Source: Alteromonas indica
GTDB lineage: Bacteria > Pseudomonadota > Gammaproteobacteria > Enterobacterales > Alteromonadaceae
Direction: 5' to 3'
Assembly: GCA_003056425.1 (NCBI GenBank)
Contig: PYVY01000002.1
Coordinates: 1-64,000 of the forward strand
DNA: 64,000 nucleotides
Shown here: in pieces, positions 1 to 8,618 of the stretch
Numbering within the stretch: position 1 is the stretch's first letter
Layout: each line of letters starts with the position of its first letter
Program-made: the position numbers and the translations under genes
The notes under the pieces: generated by a model
What the model saw: the letters and a program-made list of their open reading frames with translations, nothing else
Told to the model about the DNA's origin: nothing
The model's database searches: none

Positions 1-983
1 CTGTGACGCAGTCCCAGCGCGTATTGAGGGCTTTTAATATCGCGGAAACTTTCTTCTATTTGCATTCGTTTGGCATAGAGGTTGACGAGTTTCTTTGAGG
101 ACAGTGATTCCGCGGGGATATTCGTTGCCAGTAGCCAGGGCTCTTTACTGCTATCACGATAATTTTGCTGTGCATTGTGATGACGCCCGGCTTTGGAAGA
201 GCGCTGGTCTTTACGTCCTTTGGATTTAGCTTTAAACAGATGCAAACAGGCATTAATGGGGCTTTTTCGACCTAATTCACCGGTTCCCAGGTAACGCGCT
301 CTGGTGTTGGCTGAGGGGTAAAAGGACTTGTTGCTGCGCCATTTGGATTGACCCTGTTCACGAAAACCGACTTCACCACGGACACGTCCAAGCCAGAACC
401 AATCAAGCTTTTCAACTTCCCGGAACCAGGTGTTGCGATAGCCCGCATCTGTGACGATAAGCGGGCAACAGCGCTCAGGCAGTATGGCTGCCAATTCTCG
501 TAGAAAGGGATTGTGACTGACCGGTGAGTTATATTGAGAAAATGGAAATACCCGCTCATAAAGGATGACAGAACGTCCTTCAAAACTCACTGAGGCTCGC
601 AAGGTTTGATGGCGCATTTGCTCTCGCACATCAGACCAATCTATTAGGATTATCGGCATTGGATTCGCTCCGCAAAGAAGTCGTGCATGCCACCGATAAA
701 TATCGAATCTCTCGTTGTGTAATGCATGATTACCAAGTAGTCGATCGATACGTTTAATGTTGTGCTTAGCTGCGACGGGCCCGGTAATATTCCGGCCCAA
801 CTCGGTAAGAGAAAGTTGCTGTCCGTCAAGCAACGATTGCACAGCAACCATTAAAGAAGATAGACGTTTTTGATGTAAATTAGGGCATTGATTTTTAAGT
901 AAATCATGTAAGATAGAGATATCACGCATGGTGTGTTGTTCTGGTGTGTTTTTGGCGAAATGAATTAGATCAAATAGCGCCAT
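1..983 (-). CDS. IS4-family transposase, cut by left window edge
   Basis: DDE transposase of the IS4 family, which cuts and joins insertion-sequence ends. The frame is open without a stop from ATG at 983 (an in-frame TAG lies 6 bp upstream) to base 1, giving 327 codons; the C-terminus lies outside the window. Visible catalytic elements are D115 (IDWSDV), D179 (VTDAGYR) and the family signature Y-x2-R-x3-E-x6-K at Y303, R306, E310 and K317. The motifs are intact, so the element may be functional. Three short reverse ORFs in another frame over the same bases are shadows. A typical IS4 transposase is 350-450 residues, so only a short tail is missing. Family assignment is firm from the YREK signature; the exact IS name is not known. 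Confidence 0.9.
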   Translation of the reverse strand, partial: MALFDLIHFAKNTPEQHTMRDISILHDLLKNQCPNLHQKRLSSLMVAVQSLLDGQQLSLTELGRNITGPVAAKHNIKRIDRLLGNHALHNERFDIYRWHARLLCGANPMPIILIDWSDVREQMRHQTLRASVSFEGRSVILYERVFPFSQYNSPVSHNPFLRELAAILPERCCPLIVTDAGYRNTWFREVEKLDWFWLGRVRGEVGFREQGQSKWRSNKSFYPSANTRARYLGTGELGRKSPINACLHLFKAKSKGRKDQRSSKAGRHHNAQQNYRDSSKEPWLLATNIPAESLSSKKLVNLYAKRMQIEESFRDIKSPQYALGLRH

Positions 984-1030
984 GCGTGTCTATATTATTG
1001 AATCTGCTTTAATTTATGAGGGGATTCGCT
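1..1030 (-). mobile_element. IS4-type insertion sequence, 5' part
   Basis: The transposase gene plus about 45 bp of leader. The terminal inverted repeat cannot be confirmed because the other end is outside the window. By distance from the start codon it should lie near 1005-1035, where the minus strand reads AATCCCCTCATAAATT. The end coordinate is an estimate. Confidence 0.5.
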
Positions 1031-1065
1031 AGAACGAGGCGTTAGCCGTCTATCATGGAAAGATA

Positions 1066-1638
1066 ATGAGAAAAATTTTTCTTGTTTTTATAGTTCTTTT
1101 TTTATTTGGCTGTTCGAGCATTCCTATCTCGACCATGCTTAAATATCGTAACTTTGATGAACAAAGATTTCTTACTTTAGACCCTCTTCAAATACGTTCA
1201 AAAATAAGATTATCAGAACCTTTCACGCTAAAGATGGAGCAAATTAACCTGAGTCTTAGCTTGGAAAATGAAAAAGGGGTCAGGAATTTTACGTTTCCAC
1301 TCGTTCTCGAAAAACGAGATAGGATAGCGGCGCAAGAAGGCTTCTTTTCATCCGAACCGGCAAAAACTGAATACACATTTAAGCTTTCAGAACGTGCAGT
1401 TAACAATTTCAGGGAAACGCAAAGTTTACTATCACAAGAAGTACAAGGAAAAGCGTCTTTCTCTATTGGCGCAGGCTTCAACGAGGTGCCTCAAAAAGGT
1501 CAAACTGTATATATTTCAATTGCGCTTCAATTCGAAGAAAAAGACGGCTATTTTACACTTATCGAAGATACTGAGGTCGATTTTGGGCAAGACGCTTATA
1601 ACAAGCCACTCAAAGCTCAGCAGATGACGCAGCTTTGA
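1066..1638 (+). CDS. Predicted lipoprotein, unknown function
   Basis: 190 residues with a short basic N-terminus, a hydrophobic stretch (residues 5-15) and a lipobox ending LFLFGC, so Cys16 is the likely lipidated residue after signal peptidase II cleavage. The rest is soluble, without transmembrane segments, and probably faces the periplasm. No enzyme motif was recognised. The gene is clearly richer in A/T than the genes from 2385 onward and has many AAA/TTT codons. It also sits directly beside an insertion sequence, so it may have been acquired with or near that element. A hairpin follows the stop. The start is the first ATG in frame; the family is not known to me. Confidence 0.75.
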   Translation: MRKIFLVFIVLFLFGCSSIPISTMLKYRNFDEQRFLTLDPLQIRSKIRLSEPFTLKMEQINLSLSLENEKGVRNFTFPLVLEKRDRIAAQEGFFSSEPAKTEYTFKLSERAVNNFRETQSLLSQEVQGKASFSIGAGFNEVPQKGQTVYISIALQFEEKDGYFTLIEDTEVDFGQDAYNKPLKAQQMTQL

Positions 1639-1656
1639 CCTCTGCTGCACAGCTCG

Positions 1657-1679
1657 TTTCGTGTTTTAATAGCACGAAA
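1657..1679 (+). terminator. Hairpin after the 1066-1638 lipoprotein gene
   Basis: Perfect 7-bp stem TTTCGTG/CACGAAA with a 9-nt AT-rich loop, 19 bp after the stop codon. There is no strong U-tract, so this is a probable rather than certain terminator. Confidence 0.45.
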
Positions 1680-2384
1680 TAATCAACTCAGCTCCGGCCC
1701 CCTTAGCAATGCGTTATTCACAGACTGCTACACCACCATAGTGATCATTCAACTATAAATTCATGACGGTCCGGCAAATGGCACATACAGAAGCCCAAAG
1801 TCTCTAATCAGGAGGGCCCGCTGCTTGTCTTGTAGTGGCATAGTGAAGCTGTCTGTCACTAAACACTCCACAGAACATCTGCAATTCGCTCTAAACGGCT
1901 CCCCATTCTACTTATGCGCGTACCCCCCAACGTGGTCAGCGTGGAAATAAGTGGTTGGCAAAGTTTCTGCTGTTAGATGAAGGTGTCTCGCCAGATCGAG
2001 CAAGAACGGGTTAACCTTGTTATGGTAAAAATAGTCGCCCACAAGCTTTTTAGAACAATATTTTAGCCCGCGCTAAGCCCCGCTTTTTAACCATTGCGCC
2101 CCGGGTATTTCAATTACCATACTGTTATGTCGGTGGTTCTGTCTGGCTCAATACCTTACTTGCTGCCAGGGCACCTATCGTGCTGGCGGGGTAGGGCTGT
2201 CAAAGCCCGACTTGTGTAAGTGCACTGCAACAATAAGCGTCACGGTTGTTAACAGTGTATTAAGCCCCGCTAAGTAACAAAATCGTGCGGTAAATTCGCT
2301 AGCGTTTATAGCGTGGCAGTATAATGATAGGCGTGTAGCGCATGGCTATTTCACCCACTTCATGTTTGGCAAAGGAAAGCATTT
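1680..2384. other. Intergenic stretch without a recognisable gene
   Basis: About 700 bp between two lipoprotein genes. No open frame with convincing codon use, RNA gene or clear repeat was seen. A GCGTTATTC motif at 1711 recalls the GCGTTAGCC at 1039 but the surroundings do not form an integron attC site. Confidence 0.5.
2320..2325 (+). promoter_or_regulatory. Possible -10 box (TATAAT)
   Basis: Exact TATAAT 60 bp upstream of the 2385 gene. No good -35 hexamer is seen at 16-18 bp, so the promoter call is weak. Confidence 0.3.
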
Positions 2385-3314
2385 ATGAAAGATAAGATCC
2401 CACAGAGTAATGGTTTAGCACAGCATATACGGCTGCGCGCAATGTACCTGGTCGCCGGCATAATATTGGCTATGACGGCCCTGGCAGGCTGTGGCGTTAA
2501 TTCCGTCGACGTACCTGGGGAAAAACAGCCGCACCAGAACGCAAATTCATGGCGGGTAGTAGATAACTTTGAGCAGCCCGACGCTTTGGCGCAATGGTAC
2601 ATTCGTGATGTCGATAACCAAACCAGCCCTTATATTGCCCAGCCCCAGGTTGCCACTATTGTGAGCGAAGCGGGTTGTTGTCGTCATTATCTGAAAAAAG
2701 CGGCGCAGGATGGGGTTACGGGCAACCGCAAGGCACTAAGTTATCGCGCGCTACCTACAGCGGTAAAGGTGGGGCAGGTAAGTACATTATTTTTACGTAT
2801 CAATGTAGAGGCGTTCCCGAATAACCATTCATTTGGGCTAAGCAACCTCCACCCTGCGCAAATTGATACTGCCAACTATGATGCTTTCGAGCCGATGTTA
2901 AGGATAACCGACAAACCTGAATCCGACGGTAGTATTAATAACGGTACGCTAATGGTGTCTACCGGGCACAAAAACTATGCGCGCATTGGTGGAGCTGAAA
3001 ACGGGCAAGCTGACCCGTTAGTACCCGGTACCTGGTACGCTATTTGGGTGGTCATTAACAACAGACCAGCGCAGGCGGGCGGCCAAACCTTCGATGTATA
3101 TATGCGCGGTGGCGAATTCAGCGATCAACAAAAAGTGTACTCTGGTGGGCTGTTTAGAATGCAGCGCGCCCAACCGCTGGGTTATTTTATTACAATTGCC
3201 AATACAGGCCCTGCTGAAGCCCCTTACGGTAATGGAGGAGTGCGCTATGACGAGATCTACCTTAGTGCCGGCATTAACCTGAAGCTACCTGCTGAAGTGA
3301 AAGCCCCCTTATAG
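2385..3314 (+). CDS. Secreted lipoprotein, unknown function
   Basis: 309 residues. The N-terminus has a hydrophobic segment followed by a lipobox (ALAGC), so the mature protein is probably anchored by Cys36 to a membrane. A shorter start at the internal Met20 (base 2442) would give a more usual 16-residue signal before the Cys; either start is possible. The mature part is rich in beta-type sequence with aromatic and Gly residues (WRVVDNFEQPDALAQWYIRD at the front), resembling jelly-roll carbohydrate-binding folds, but this is only an impression. Two adjacent cysteines occur at CCRH. It precedes an iron-regulated operon but is separated from it by a hairpin and a Fur-like box, so it is probably transcribed separately. 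Confidence 0.75.
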   Translation: MKDKIPQSNGLAQHIRLRAMYLVAGIILAMTALAGCGVNSVDVPGEKQPHQNANSWRVVDNFEQPDALAQWYIRDVDNQTSPYIAQPQVATIVSEAGCCRHYLKKAAQDGVTGNRKALSYRALPTAVKVGQVSTLFLRINVEAFPNNHSFGLSNLHPAQIDTANYDAFEPMLRITDKPESDGSINNGTLMVSTGHKNYARIGGAENGQADPLVPGTWYAIWVVINNRPAQAGGQTFDVYMRGGEFSDQQKVYSGGLFRMQRAQPLGYFITIANTGPAEAPYGNGGVRYDEIYLSAGINLKLPAEVKAPL

Positions 3315-3340
3315 TTTTTTAAGTGGGTTTTGGTAGCGTA

Positions 3341-3376
3341 AAAGCACCCTGTATCTGGTATTGCAGGCTGCTTTTC
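3341..3376 (+). terminator. Hairpin after the 2385-3314 gene
   Basis: 12-bp stem AAAAGCACCCTG/CAGGCTGCTTTT with one C-C mismatch and a 12-nt loop. It ends in TTTT and lies between the lipoprotein gene and the Fur-like box. Confidence 0.5.
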
Positions 3377-3426
3377 TGCAATTGCCACCCTATGTATAAG
3401 AGGAAGTTTACCTTGTTTTCACAAAT

Positions 3427-3445
3427 AAGAATGATTATCATGCGC
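3427..3445 (+). promoter_or_regulatory. Fur-like box upstream of the TonB receptor operon
   Basis: AAGAATGATTATCATGCGC matches 14 of 19 bases of the Fur consensus GATAATGATAATCATTATC, with the central AATGATtATCAT intact. It lies 40 bp before the start codon of the receptor, where repressor binding would block transcription under iron-replete conditions. Confidence 0.7.
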
Positions 3446-3484
3446 GCTTAAATAATAACAATCATGTTACCGTTCGGAGCTTTT

Positions 3485-5650
3485 ATGACGTACCGCTTAC
3501 GCGCCTCAGCCGCGGCTATTGCCAGCGCATTATTAACCACCTTTGCAGCCGCCCAGCAGGAAGCGACTGACAGTGACCAGATTGAGCGGGTAGAGGTAAC
3601 GGGCTCGCAGGTAACATTAAATGATGAATTTGCTGGAGGGCAGGTAGCCCGAGGCGGCCGCGCCGGAATTTTAGGTAACCTGGACTTCATGGACTCACCC
3701 TTTACGGCGACCAACTTTACCGAAGAACTGGTGCGTCAACAGCAATCAAAAAGTGTGGGGGACGTACTGCAAAACGATCCGGTAGTCAGGGTGGCCCGGG
3801 GCTTTGGTAATTTCCAAGAAGTCTATGTGTTGCGCGGTTTTCCGGTGTATTCGGACGATATGACCTACAACGGCTTGTATGGTATTTTGCCTCGCCAATA
3901 TGTGGCGGCCGAGCTACTGGAGCGAGTTGAAGTATTTCGTGGTGCGAATACGTTTTTGAATGGCGCAGCACCTGGCGGCAGTGGTCTGGGGGGCTTAATT
4001 AACGTGGTACCCAAACGCGCCGACACAGCGCCATTGAACCGCCTTAGTGTCGGCTTCGAAGGCCAGGGCCACGGCTATGTGGCGGCGGATGTTGCGCGCC
4101 GGTTTGGCGATGAAAGCGAGAGCACCGGGGTGCGGATTAACCTGGTGGAGCGTGATGGCGAAACAGCAGTCAATGACCAGGATCGCAGCGTTTCGGTTAT
4201 GTCCATTGGTCTGGATTATCAAAGTGAAACATTACGGCTTTCTGCCGACCTGGGCTATCAGGATCATCACATTGACACTCCGCGCCCTAGTGTAACACCG
4301 CTTTCAGCTATACCTGCGGCCCCCGAGGCGGATACCAATTTTGCCCAAAGCTGGACGTATACTGATGAGCAACAGTTGTTCGGTGCCTTACGCGGTGAAT
4401 ATGATATCAACCAAACCACTACGGTCTGGCTTGCTTCCGGTTTTCGTAGCGGTGAGGAAGACAATGTCCTGGCTAACCCCAGCGCCAGCCAGAGCGGTGA
4501 ATTTTCTGCTTATCGTTTTGATAATACACGCCAAGACAATGTACGCTCGTATGAAGCGGGCATCAGCAGCAAGGTCGTCGCCGGGTCGGTACAGCATAAC
4601 CTGGTTCTGTCAGCTTCAATATTTTCAGCTGATTCAAAAAATGCATATGCCTTTTCTTCCTTCGCCGGATTTGCCGGTAACCTGTACCAGCCGGTCACGG
4701 CCGAACAACCCGCAGCTGACTTTTTTGTGGGCGGGGAGCTGGCCAGTCCGACTGTTACGCTAACGAATGATAACCAAAGCGTGGCGCTTGCCGATAGCAT
4801 GGCAATGTTTGACGAGCGAGTCTTACTGACCGTCGGTGCTCGCTTTCAAACCATTGAAACCAGTAGTTTTGATTATAACAGCCAGGCGCAGCTTTCCGGT
4901 TATGACGAATCACGGATTACGCCTGCCGTGGGGCTGGTAGTTAAGCCGCAGCAAAACTGGTCGCTGTATGCAAACTATATTGAAGGCCTGATAGCCGGAG
5001 ACGTGGCGCCAGCCCAGTCTGGGGGTGTCGCCTTGGAAAATGCCGGCGAAGTATTTGAACCATACCGTAGTAAACAGATTGAAGCGGGGGTCAAGTATGA
5101 TGCGGGTAAACTTGGCGGCTCGTTAAGCATGTACGCCACCAGTAAGCCAACCTCGCTAGTCATTGACGAACGTTTTACCAGTGATGGTGAACAGCAAAAT
5201 CGCGGTATTGAATTATCGGTTTTTGGTATGGTTACAGAGGATCTGCGCTTGTTGGGCGGGCTGACCTATGTGGATGCCGAACAAAGCCGCACGCAGGATG
5301 GCACCTATGATGGCCTGGATGTGGTAGGCGTTCCTGATCTACAGCTTAATATTAATGCCGAGTGGGATGTGAGCGCGTTACCCGGCCTTACCCTGGATGC
5401 CCGGGGTATTTATACGGCGGCGCAGTATGCTGATGCGGCAAACCTGTATGAGGTGGCCTCTTCGCACCGTCTGGATTTGGGCGCCCGGTATACCTTCGCC
5501 ATCGACGATACCGAAATTGATGTGCGCGCCCGTATCGAAAATGTCTTCGATAACCATTACTGGGCTTCGGTTGGTGGTTTCCCTGGGTCTAACTATCTGG
5601 TATTAAGTGATCCCCGCACGGTGAAAGTCTCTGCTTCAGTGCGTTTTTAA
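3485..5650 (+). CDS. TonB-dependent siderophore receptor
   Basis: Outer-membrane receptor that imports ferric chelates using TonB-ExbBD energy. It has 721 residues from ATG 3485, chosen over ATG 3464 because GGAG stands 5 bp before it and it starts directly with the signal peptide (MTYRLR..., cleaved near AAAQQ). The plug domain covers about residues 45-165 and includes the typical VLRGFPVYSDDMTYNGLYG and LERVEVFRGANTFLNG blocks. The rest is a 22-strand barrel ending in the outer-membrane insertion signal with a terminal Phe (VSASVRF). The Fur-like box upstream and the PepSY_TM gene downstream support a role in iron-siderophore uptake. The ligand cannot be told from sequence; plug features resemble FhuA/FhuE-like hydroxamate receptors more than catecholate ones. 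Confidence 0.9.
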   Translation: MTYRLRASAAAIASALLTTFAAAQQEATDSDQIERVEVTGSQVTLNDEFAGGQVARGGRAGILGNLDFMDSPFTATNFTEELVRQQQSKSVGDVLQNDPVVRVARGFGNFQEVYVLRGFPVYSDDMTYNGLYGILPRQYVAAELLERVEVFRGANTFLNGAAPGGSGLGGLINVVPKRADTAPLNRLSVGFEGQGHGYVAADVARRFGDESESTGVRINLVERDGETAVNDQDRSVSVMSIGLDYQSETLRLSADLGYQDHHIDTPRPSVTPLSAIPAAPEADTNFAQSWTYTDEQQLFGALRGEYDINQTTTVWLASGFRSGEEDNVLANPSASQSGEFSAYRFDNTRQDNVRSYEAGISSKVVAGSVQHNLVLSASIFSADSKNAYAFSSFAGFAGNLYQPVTAEQPAADFFVGGELASPTVTLTNDNQSVALADSMAMFDERVLLTVGARFQTIETSSFDYNSQAQLSGYDESRITPAVGLVVKPQQNWSLYANYIEGLIAGDVAPAQSGGVALENAGEVFEPYRSKQIEAGVKYDAGKLGGSLSMYATSKPTSLVIDERFTSDGEQQNRGIELSVFGMVTEDLRLLGGLTYVDAEQSRTQDGTYDGLDVVGVPDLQLNINAEWDVSALPGLTLDARGIYTAAQYADAANLYEVASSHRLDLGARYTFAIDDTEIDVRARIENVFDNHYWASVGGFPGSNYLVLSDPRTVKVSASVRF

Positions 5651-5666
5651 CTAACACGAGGATGAC

Positions 5667-6218
5667 ATGGTAGGGATATTGGCTGCGCTGCTGTTAACCA
5701 GCGTTGGGCTGGGCATATTGTTGGCGGGCTGGCGGGGCCAGTTACGCCGGGTGCAACAATGGTACAAACCTGTTGGTTGGGCATGTATAGCACTTAGCCC
5801 CTGGCTATGGCATACCGCGTATGGCTGGCGTTTTGCGCTGGCCTATTGGGTTTTAACCGTTATTTGCTGCGCGCTGCTAATGACCTATTTACAGCGTGAC
5901 ATACGGCCCGCAATCAGCCTTAAACCCAGGCCGCGCGTGGCCGTGCCTGCTGCACCTATAGTGCGCGCAACAGGAAAACACCTGCTCAGTGCTATTGTTG
6001 TATTACCACTGGCGGGCATGGTGAGTATGCTTAGTACCGTGGCGGTTACCCGCCATTTGCCCTGGGCCTCAGTCAATATTATTGCGCTGGGCGTTTATCT
6101 TATGCCGTTATGGTGGGGCGCGCTGGCCTATTGGGCTATGGCCGATACCAAACGCTGGCGGCCGCCAGCCTGCCTTGCTATGCTCGGCGCCGTTTGTTAC
6201 TCCCTCCTGTATTTATAA
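5667..6218 (+). CDS. Small inner-membrane protein of iron operon
   Basis: 183 residues with about five hydrophobic segments (near residues 3-20, 35-50, 55-75, 105-125 and 135-180), so an integral inner-membrane protein. A basic Pro-rich linker (residues 77-100) separates two hydrophobic blocks. Its start follows the receptor stop by 16 bp, with GAGGATGAC as a possible ribosome site, and the PepSY_TM gene follows 15 bp later, so all three are almost certainly one transcript. Small membrane proteins of the DUF3649/DUF3325 kind are known in this position in iron-uptake operons of related bacteria, but I cannot confirm membership in either. Function unknown; a role in ferric-siderophore reduction or transfer is inferred from context only. 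Confidence 0.75.
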   Translation: MVGILAALLLTSVGLGILLAGWRGQLRRVQQWYKPVGWACIALSPWLWHTAYGWRFALAYWVLTVICCALLMTYLQRDIRPAISLKPRPRVAVPAAPIVRATGKHLLSAIVVLPLAGMVSMLSTVAVTRHLPWASVNIIALGVYLMPLWWGALAYWAMADTKRWRPPACLAMLGAVCYSLLYL

Positions 6219-6233
6219 CTAATTGGCTTATTC

Positions 6234-7673
6234 ATGACATTTTCTGTTTCAAAGGCTGCCAGTAAGCAGGCCATGGGCAGCCATAGTTGGCTGGGGCTAC
6301 TGGTAGCCGTATTCATGTACTGGGTGTGTTTATCGGGCACGCTTGCGGTATTAGCGCCCGACCTTACCCGCTGGGAGCAACCACAGATAGCCCCTGGGGT
6401 TAGCTATGACCCGGCAACGCTACAAAAGGCCTATGAACAGCTACTCAGTGAACACGATTCGTTCACCGGCCTGGTGACTATGCGCTTACCCACCCCGGAC
6501 GTCCCAAAGGCCTACCTTAGTGCTAACGGCCAAGCCTGGTTCATCACGGAACAAGGTACGCTGGGTACTCCCAAAAGCCATCCGGTAACCGACTTTATTG
6601 CTGAGCTACACGCAGAGCTACACTTACCCCACAGTATTGGGGAGTTAGTGGTTAGCGTATTAGGTGTCATGCTTACCGGGCTTATTATATCCGGGATCGT
6701 CGCGCATCGCCGAATCTTAAAAGATGCCTTTCGGTTGCGTCGCCAGGGCAACCCGGTACAAAGTGATGCTGACTTACATAATCGGCTGAGCGTATGGGGG
6801 TTGCCGTTTTATTTGATGATTGCCCTGACCGGCGCCTATTTTGGCTTAGCCGGGCCGCTGAATAAATATTACGCCGAGGTGTTATACGAAGGCGATCAAA
6901 TGGCATTATTTGCCGATGTCTACGGCGGCGTTCCGGCTGCCCCTGCGTATAACGGTAAACTCGATTTACCCGAAGCCTTCCGCCAGTTACATCAACAGGC
7001 ACCGTCTGCCCAGCCCCTGTTTATCACCTTTGAAAAAGCCGGGCAGGACGATCAGTATTTACTCATGGGAGCCCGCCATCACGACAAGTTTATTTACTCT
7101 GAGCAGTATCGTTTTGATGCAATGGGAAATTACCTCGACAAAGTGGGGTTCGCTGGGGGCGAGCCAGGGCAGGAAGCCATTTTTTCGGTCTACCGGCTGC
7201 ACTTTGGCCATTTTGGCGGGCCCTTGGTGTTACTGGTTTATATTGGGCTGGGGTTTGCGTTAACGGTAATTACCATCAGCGGCATTAATTTATGGCTGCG
7301 CAAACGCCACCAAACAGATGTAGTGAACGACTATTGGGTGGCGGTAGTATGGGGCACCCCGGTTGCCTTTGCCTGTGCGGCCTTGTTGCATTGGACCGGG
7401 TTTGTGGCGGTGACTGGGGCCTTCTGGGCAATGCTGGCGCTGCTGGCGGTGTATAGCGCAATAAAGCGCAACCCGGCCCAAGTGCGCCGCCAGCTGGTAG
7501 CCGCCAGCGCGCTGACTATACTGCTTATGGCGGCGGTTCATTGGCTGCGTTTTGACCTGGCGTATACCGACCCTATGGCCGGGTTTATCAACGTGGGGTG
7601 GGTGGTTATAGCGCTACTGCTGGGCGGCTATTGGCGAAGCCTGGCTACCGTGCCTGTAGCAAATCGTGGGTAA
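6234..7673 (+). CDS. PepSY-associated TM domain protein (iron operon)
   Basis: 479-residue inner-membrane protein of the PepSY_TM family. The first helix (SWLGLLVAVFMYWVCLSGTL) is the family hallmark and is followed by a periplasmic part, a second helix pair near residues 140-160 and 185-210, a long periplasmic loop, and helices at about 330-355, 375-395, 400-415, 425-440 and 455-475. Conserved His residues near the membrane (SHSW; LHAELHLPHS; RLHFGHFGG) could bind heme or metal. Members of this family lie beside TonB siderophore receptors and are thought to act as ferric-siderophore reductases; FsrB/PiuB-like proteins are the nearest described cases. It is the last gene of the operon starting at 3485, so Fur control is expected. 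Confidence 0.85.
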   Translation: MTFSVSKAASKQAMGSHSWLGLLVAVFMYWVCLSGTLAVLAPDLTRWEQPQIAPGVSYDPATLQKAYEQLLSEHDSFTGLVTMRLPTPDVPKAYLSANGQAWFITEQGTLGTPKSHPVTDFIAELHAELHLPHSIGELVVSVLGVMLTGLIISGIVAHRRILKDAFRLRRQGNPVQSDADLHNRLSVWGLPFYLMIALTGAYFGLAGPLNKYYAEVLYEGDQMALFADVYGGVPAAPAYNGKLDLPEAFRQLHQQAPSAQPLFITFEKAGQDDQYLLMGARHHDKFIYSEQYRFDAMGNYLDKVGFAGGEPGQEAIFSVYRLHFGHFGGPLVLLVYIGLGFALTVITISGINLWLRKRHQTDVVNDYWVAVVWGTPVAFACAALLHWTGFVAVTGAFWAMLALLAVYSAIKRNPAQVRRQLVAASALTILLMAAVHWLRFDLAYTDPMAGFINVGWVVIALLLGGYWRSLATVPVANRG

Positions 7674-7961
7674 AGCGCCAGGCTGGCCCTGAAGGTTTTT
7701 GTCCACCGGCACTTTGTGTAAATACGCGGGTATCTGAAAACAAACCGAATTAACCGCATAAATAGCAGATACTCTTAACCTGAGGTTGGGAGTGTTCCGC
7801 GTATTCGCCATCAATGCACTATTGGCAGCTCCCTCAATCTGTTTCAACAACGTCAGGTAAACAGTTGTGTTTTTCCTGGTTTCACTGAAACAGCCATAAT
7901 TTTTATCTTTTATATCCTTTACCAGGATACTAAGCAGGTAATAGGGATAGGGAAAAACAAA

Positions 7962-8333
7962 ATGGGGACAAAATTGGAAACCCGGGAACTACAGCGGCAG
8001 CTTAAAGATATTAGTGCTTCTGTCGGGTGGTCGCAGAACAAACTGGCCCGCGTACTGTATAACGAACTGTACGCAATGGACGATGAAGAAGGCGTACGTC
8101 GCTTTCAGGAGCGTCTTAAAAAGGCTTTGCAGCGGGATAGCACCAAACCTGAAAAGCTTGAGCAATACTTAACCATTGCGCATCGTTGCCAAACCGCACA
8201 AAAGCAGCAAGAACATTTCCGACGACCGGAAAAAGTGGGTTATATCAGCGAAACCATGTCAATCGAGATGAAACGCATTACCGCTGAAATTGATTTGCAG
8301 CTGGCCCAACAAGGTGCCCGGCGAACCAGTTAG
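7962..8333 (+). CDS. Small HTH-like protein, unknown function
   Basis: 123 residues, charged and helical. Residues 14-35 (ISASVGWSQNKLARVLYNE) look like the scan of a Cro/C1-type helix-turn-helix (GWSQNKLARVL), but the rest does not match a standard regulator. It stands alone, with about 290 bp upstream and its own strong hairpin downstream. It could be a small DNA-binding protein; no target is visible. The start is the first in-frame ATG, preceded by a purine-rich GGGATAGGG 9 bp away. Assignment beyond a real coding gene is uncertain. Confidence 0.7.
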   Translation: MGTKLETRELQRQLKDISASVGWSQNKLARVLYNELYAMDDEEGVRRFQERLKKALQRDSTKPEKLEQYLTIAHRCQTAQKQQEHFRRPEKVGYISETMSIEMKRITAEIDLQLAQQGARRTS

Positions 8334-8389
8334 TGGTGTAATGGGTAAGGTTAGCTATGCTATTGCGCCGAACCTGCCTTTTTGATGCG

Positions 8390-8423
8390 GGGGCGCTGTG
8401 ATTAAGTGCAAACACAGCGCCCC
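8390..8423 (+). terminator. Rho-independent terminator after 7962-8333
   Basis: Perfect 11-bp GC-rich stem GGGGCGCTGTG/CACAGCGCCCC with a 12-nt loop, followed by GTGCTTTTCCGTTTT. Confidence 0.75.
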
Positions 8424-8618
8424 GTGCTTTTCCGTTTTGCTAGATTATTAGCATGGCCAGCAGTAGCGTACGGCCGTTCCTCACATCTTTACCCATTCGC
8501 CCGATGGGCCCTCACAATGAATTCTTTGTAACAACCAATTGAACCCCCAGCCCGGCATAGGTATGGTTGCGTTATTCCGTGTTCTGGCCTGAACACCTAG
8601 CAACCGATACCGATACCA

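Noticed and set aside
56..847. Three short reverse-strand ORFs (56-253, 272-583, 650-847)
   Set aside because: They are in a different frame from the single long transposase frame, which carries all the IS4 signature residues; they are shadows.
1039..1720. Possible integron gene cassette around the 1066-1638 gene (GCGTTAGCC before, GCGTTATTC after)
   Set aside because: The required attC folding (paired outer and inner boxes over at least about 57 bp) is not seen; only short motifs match.
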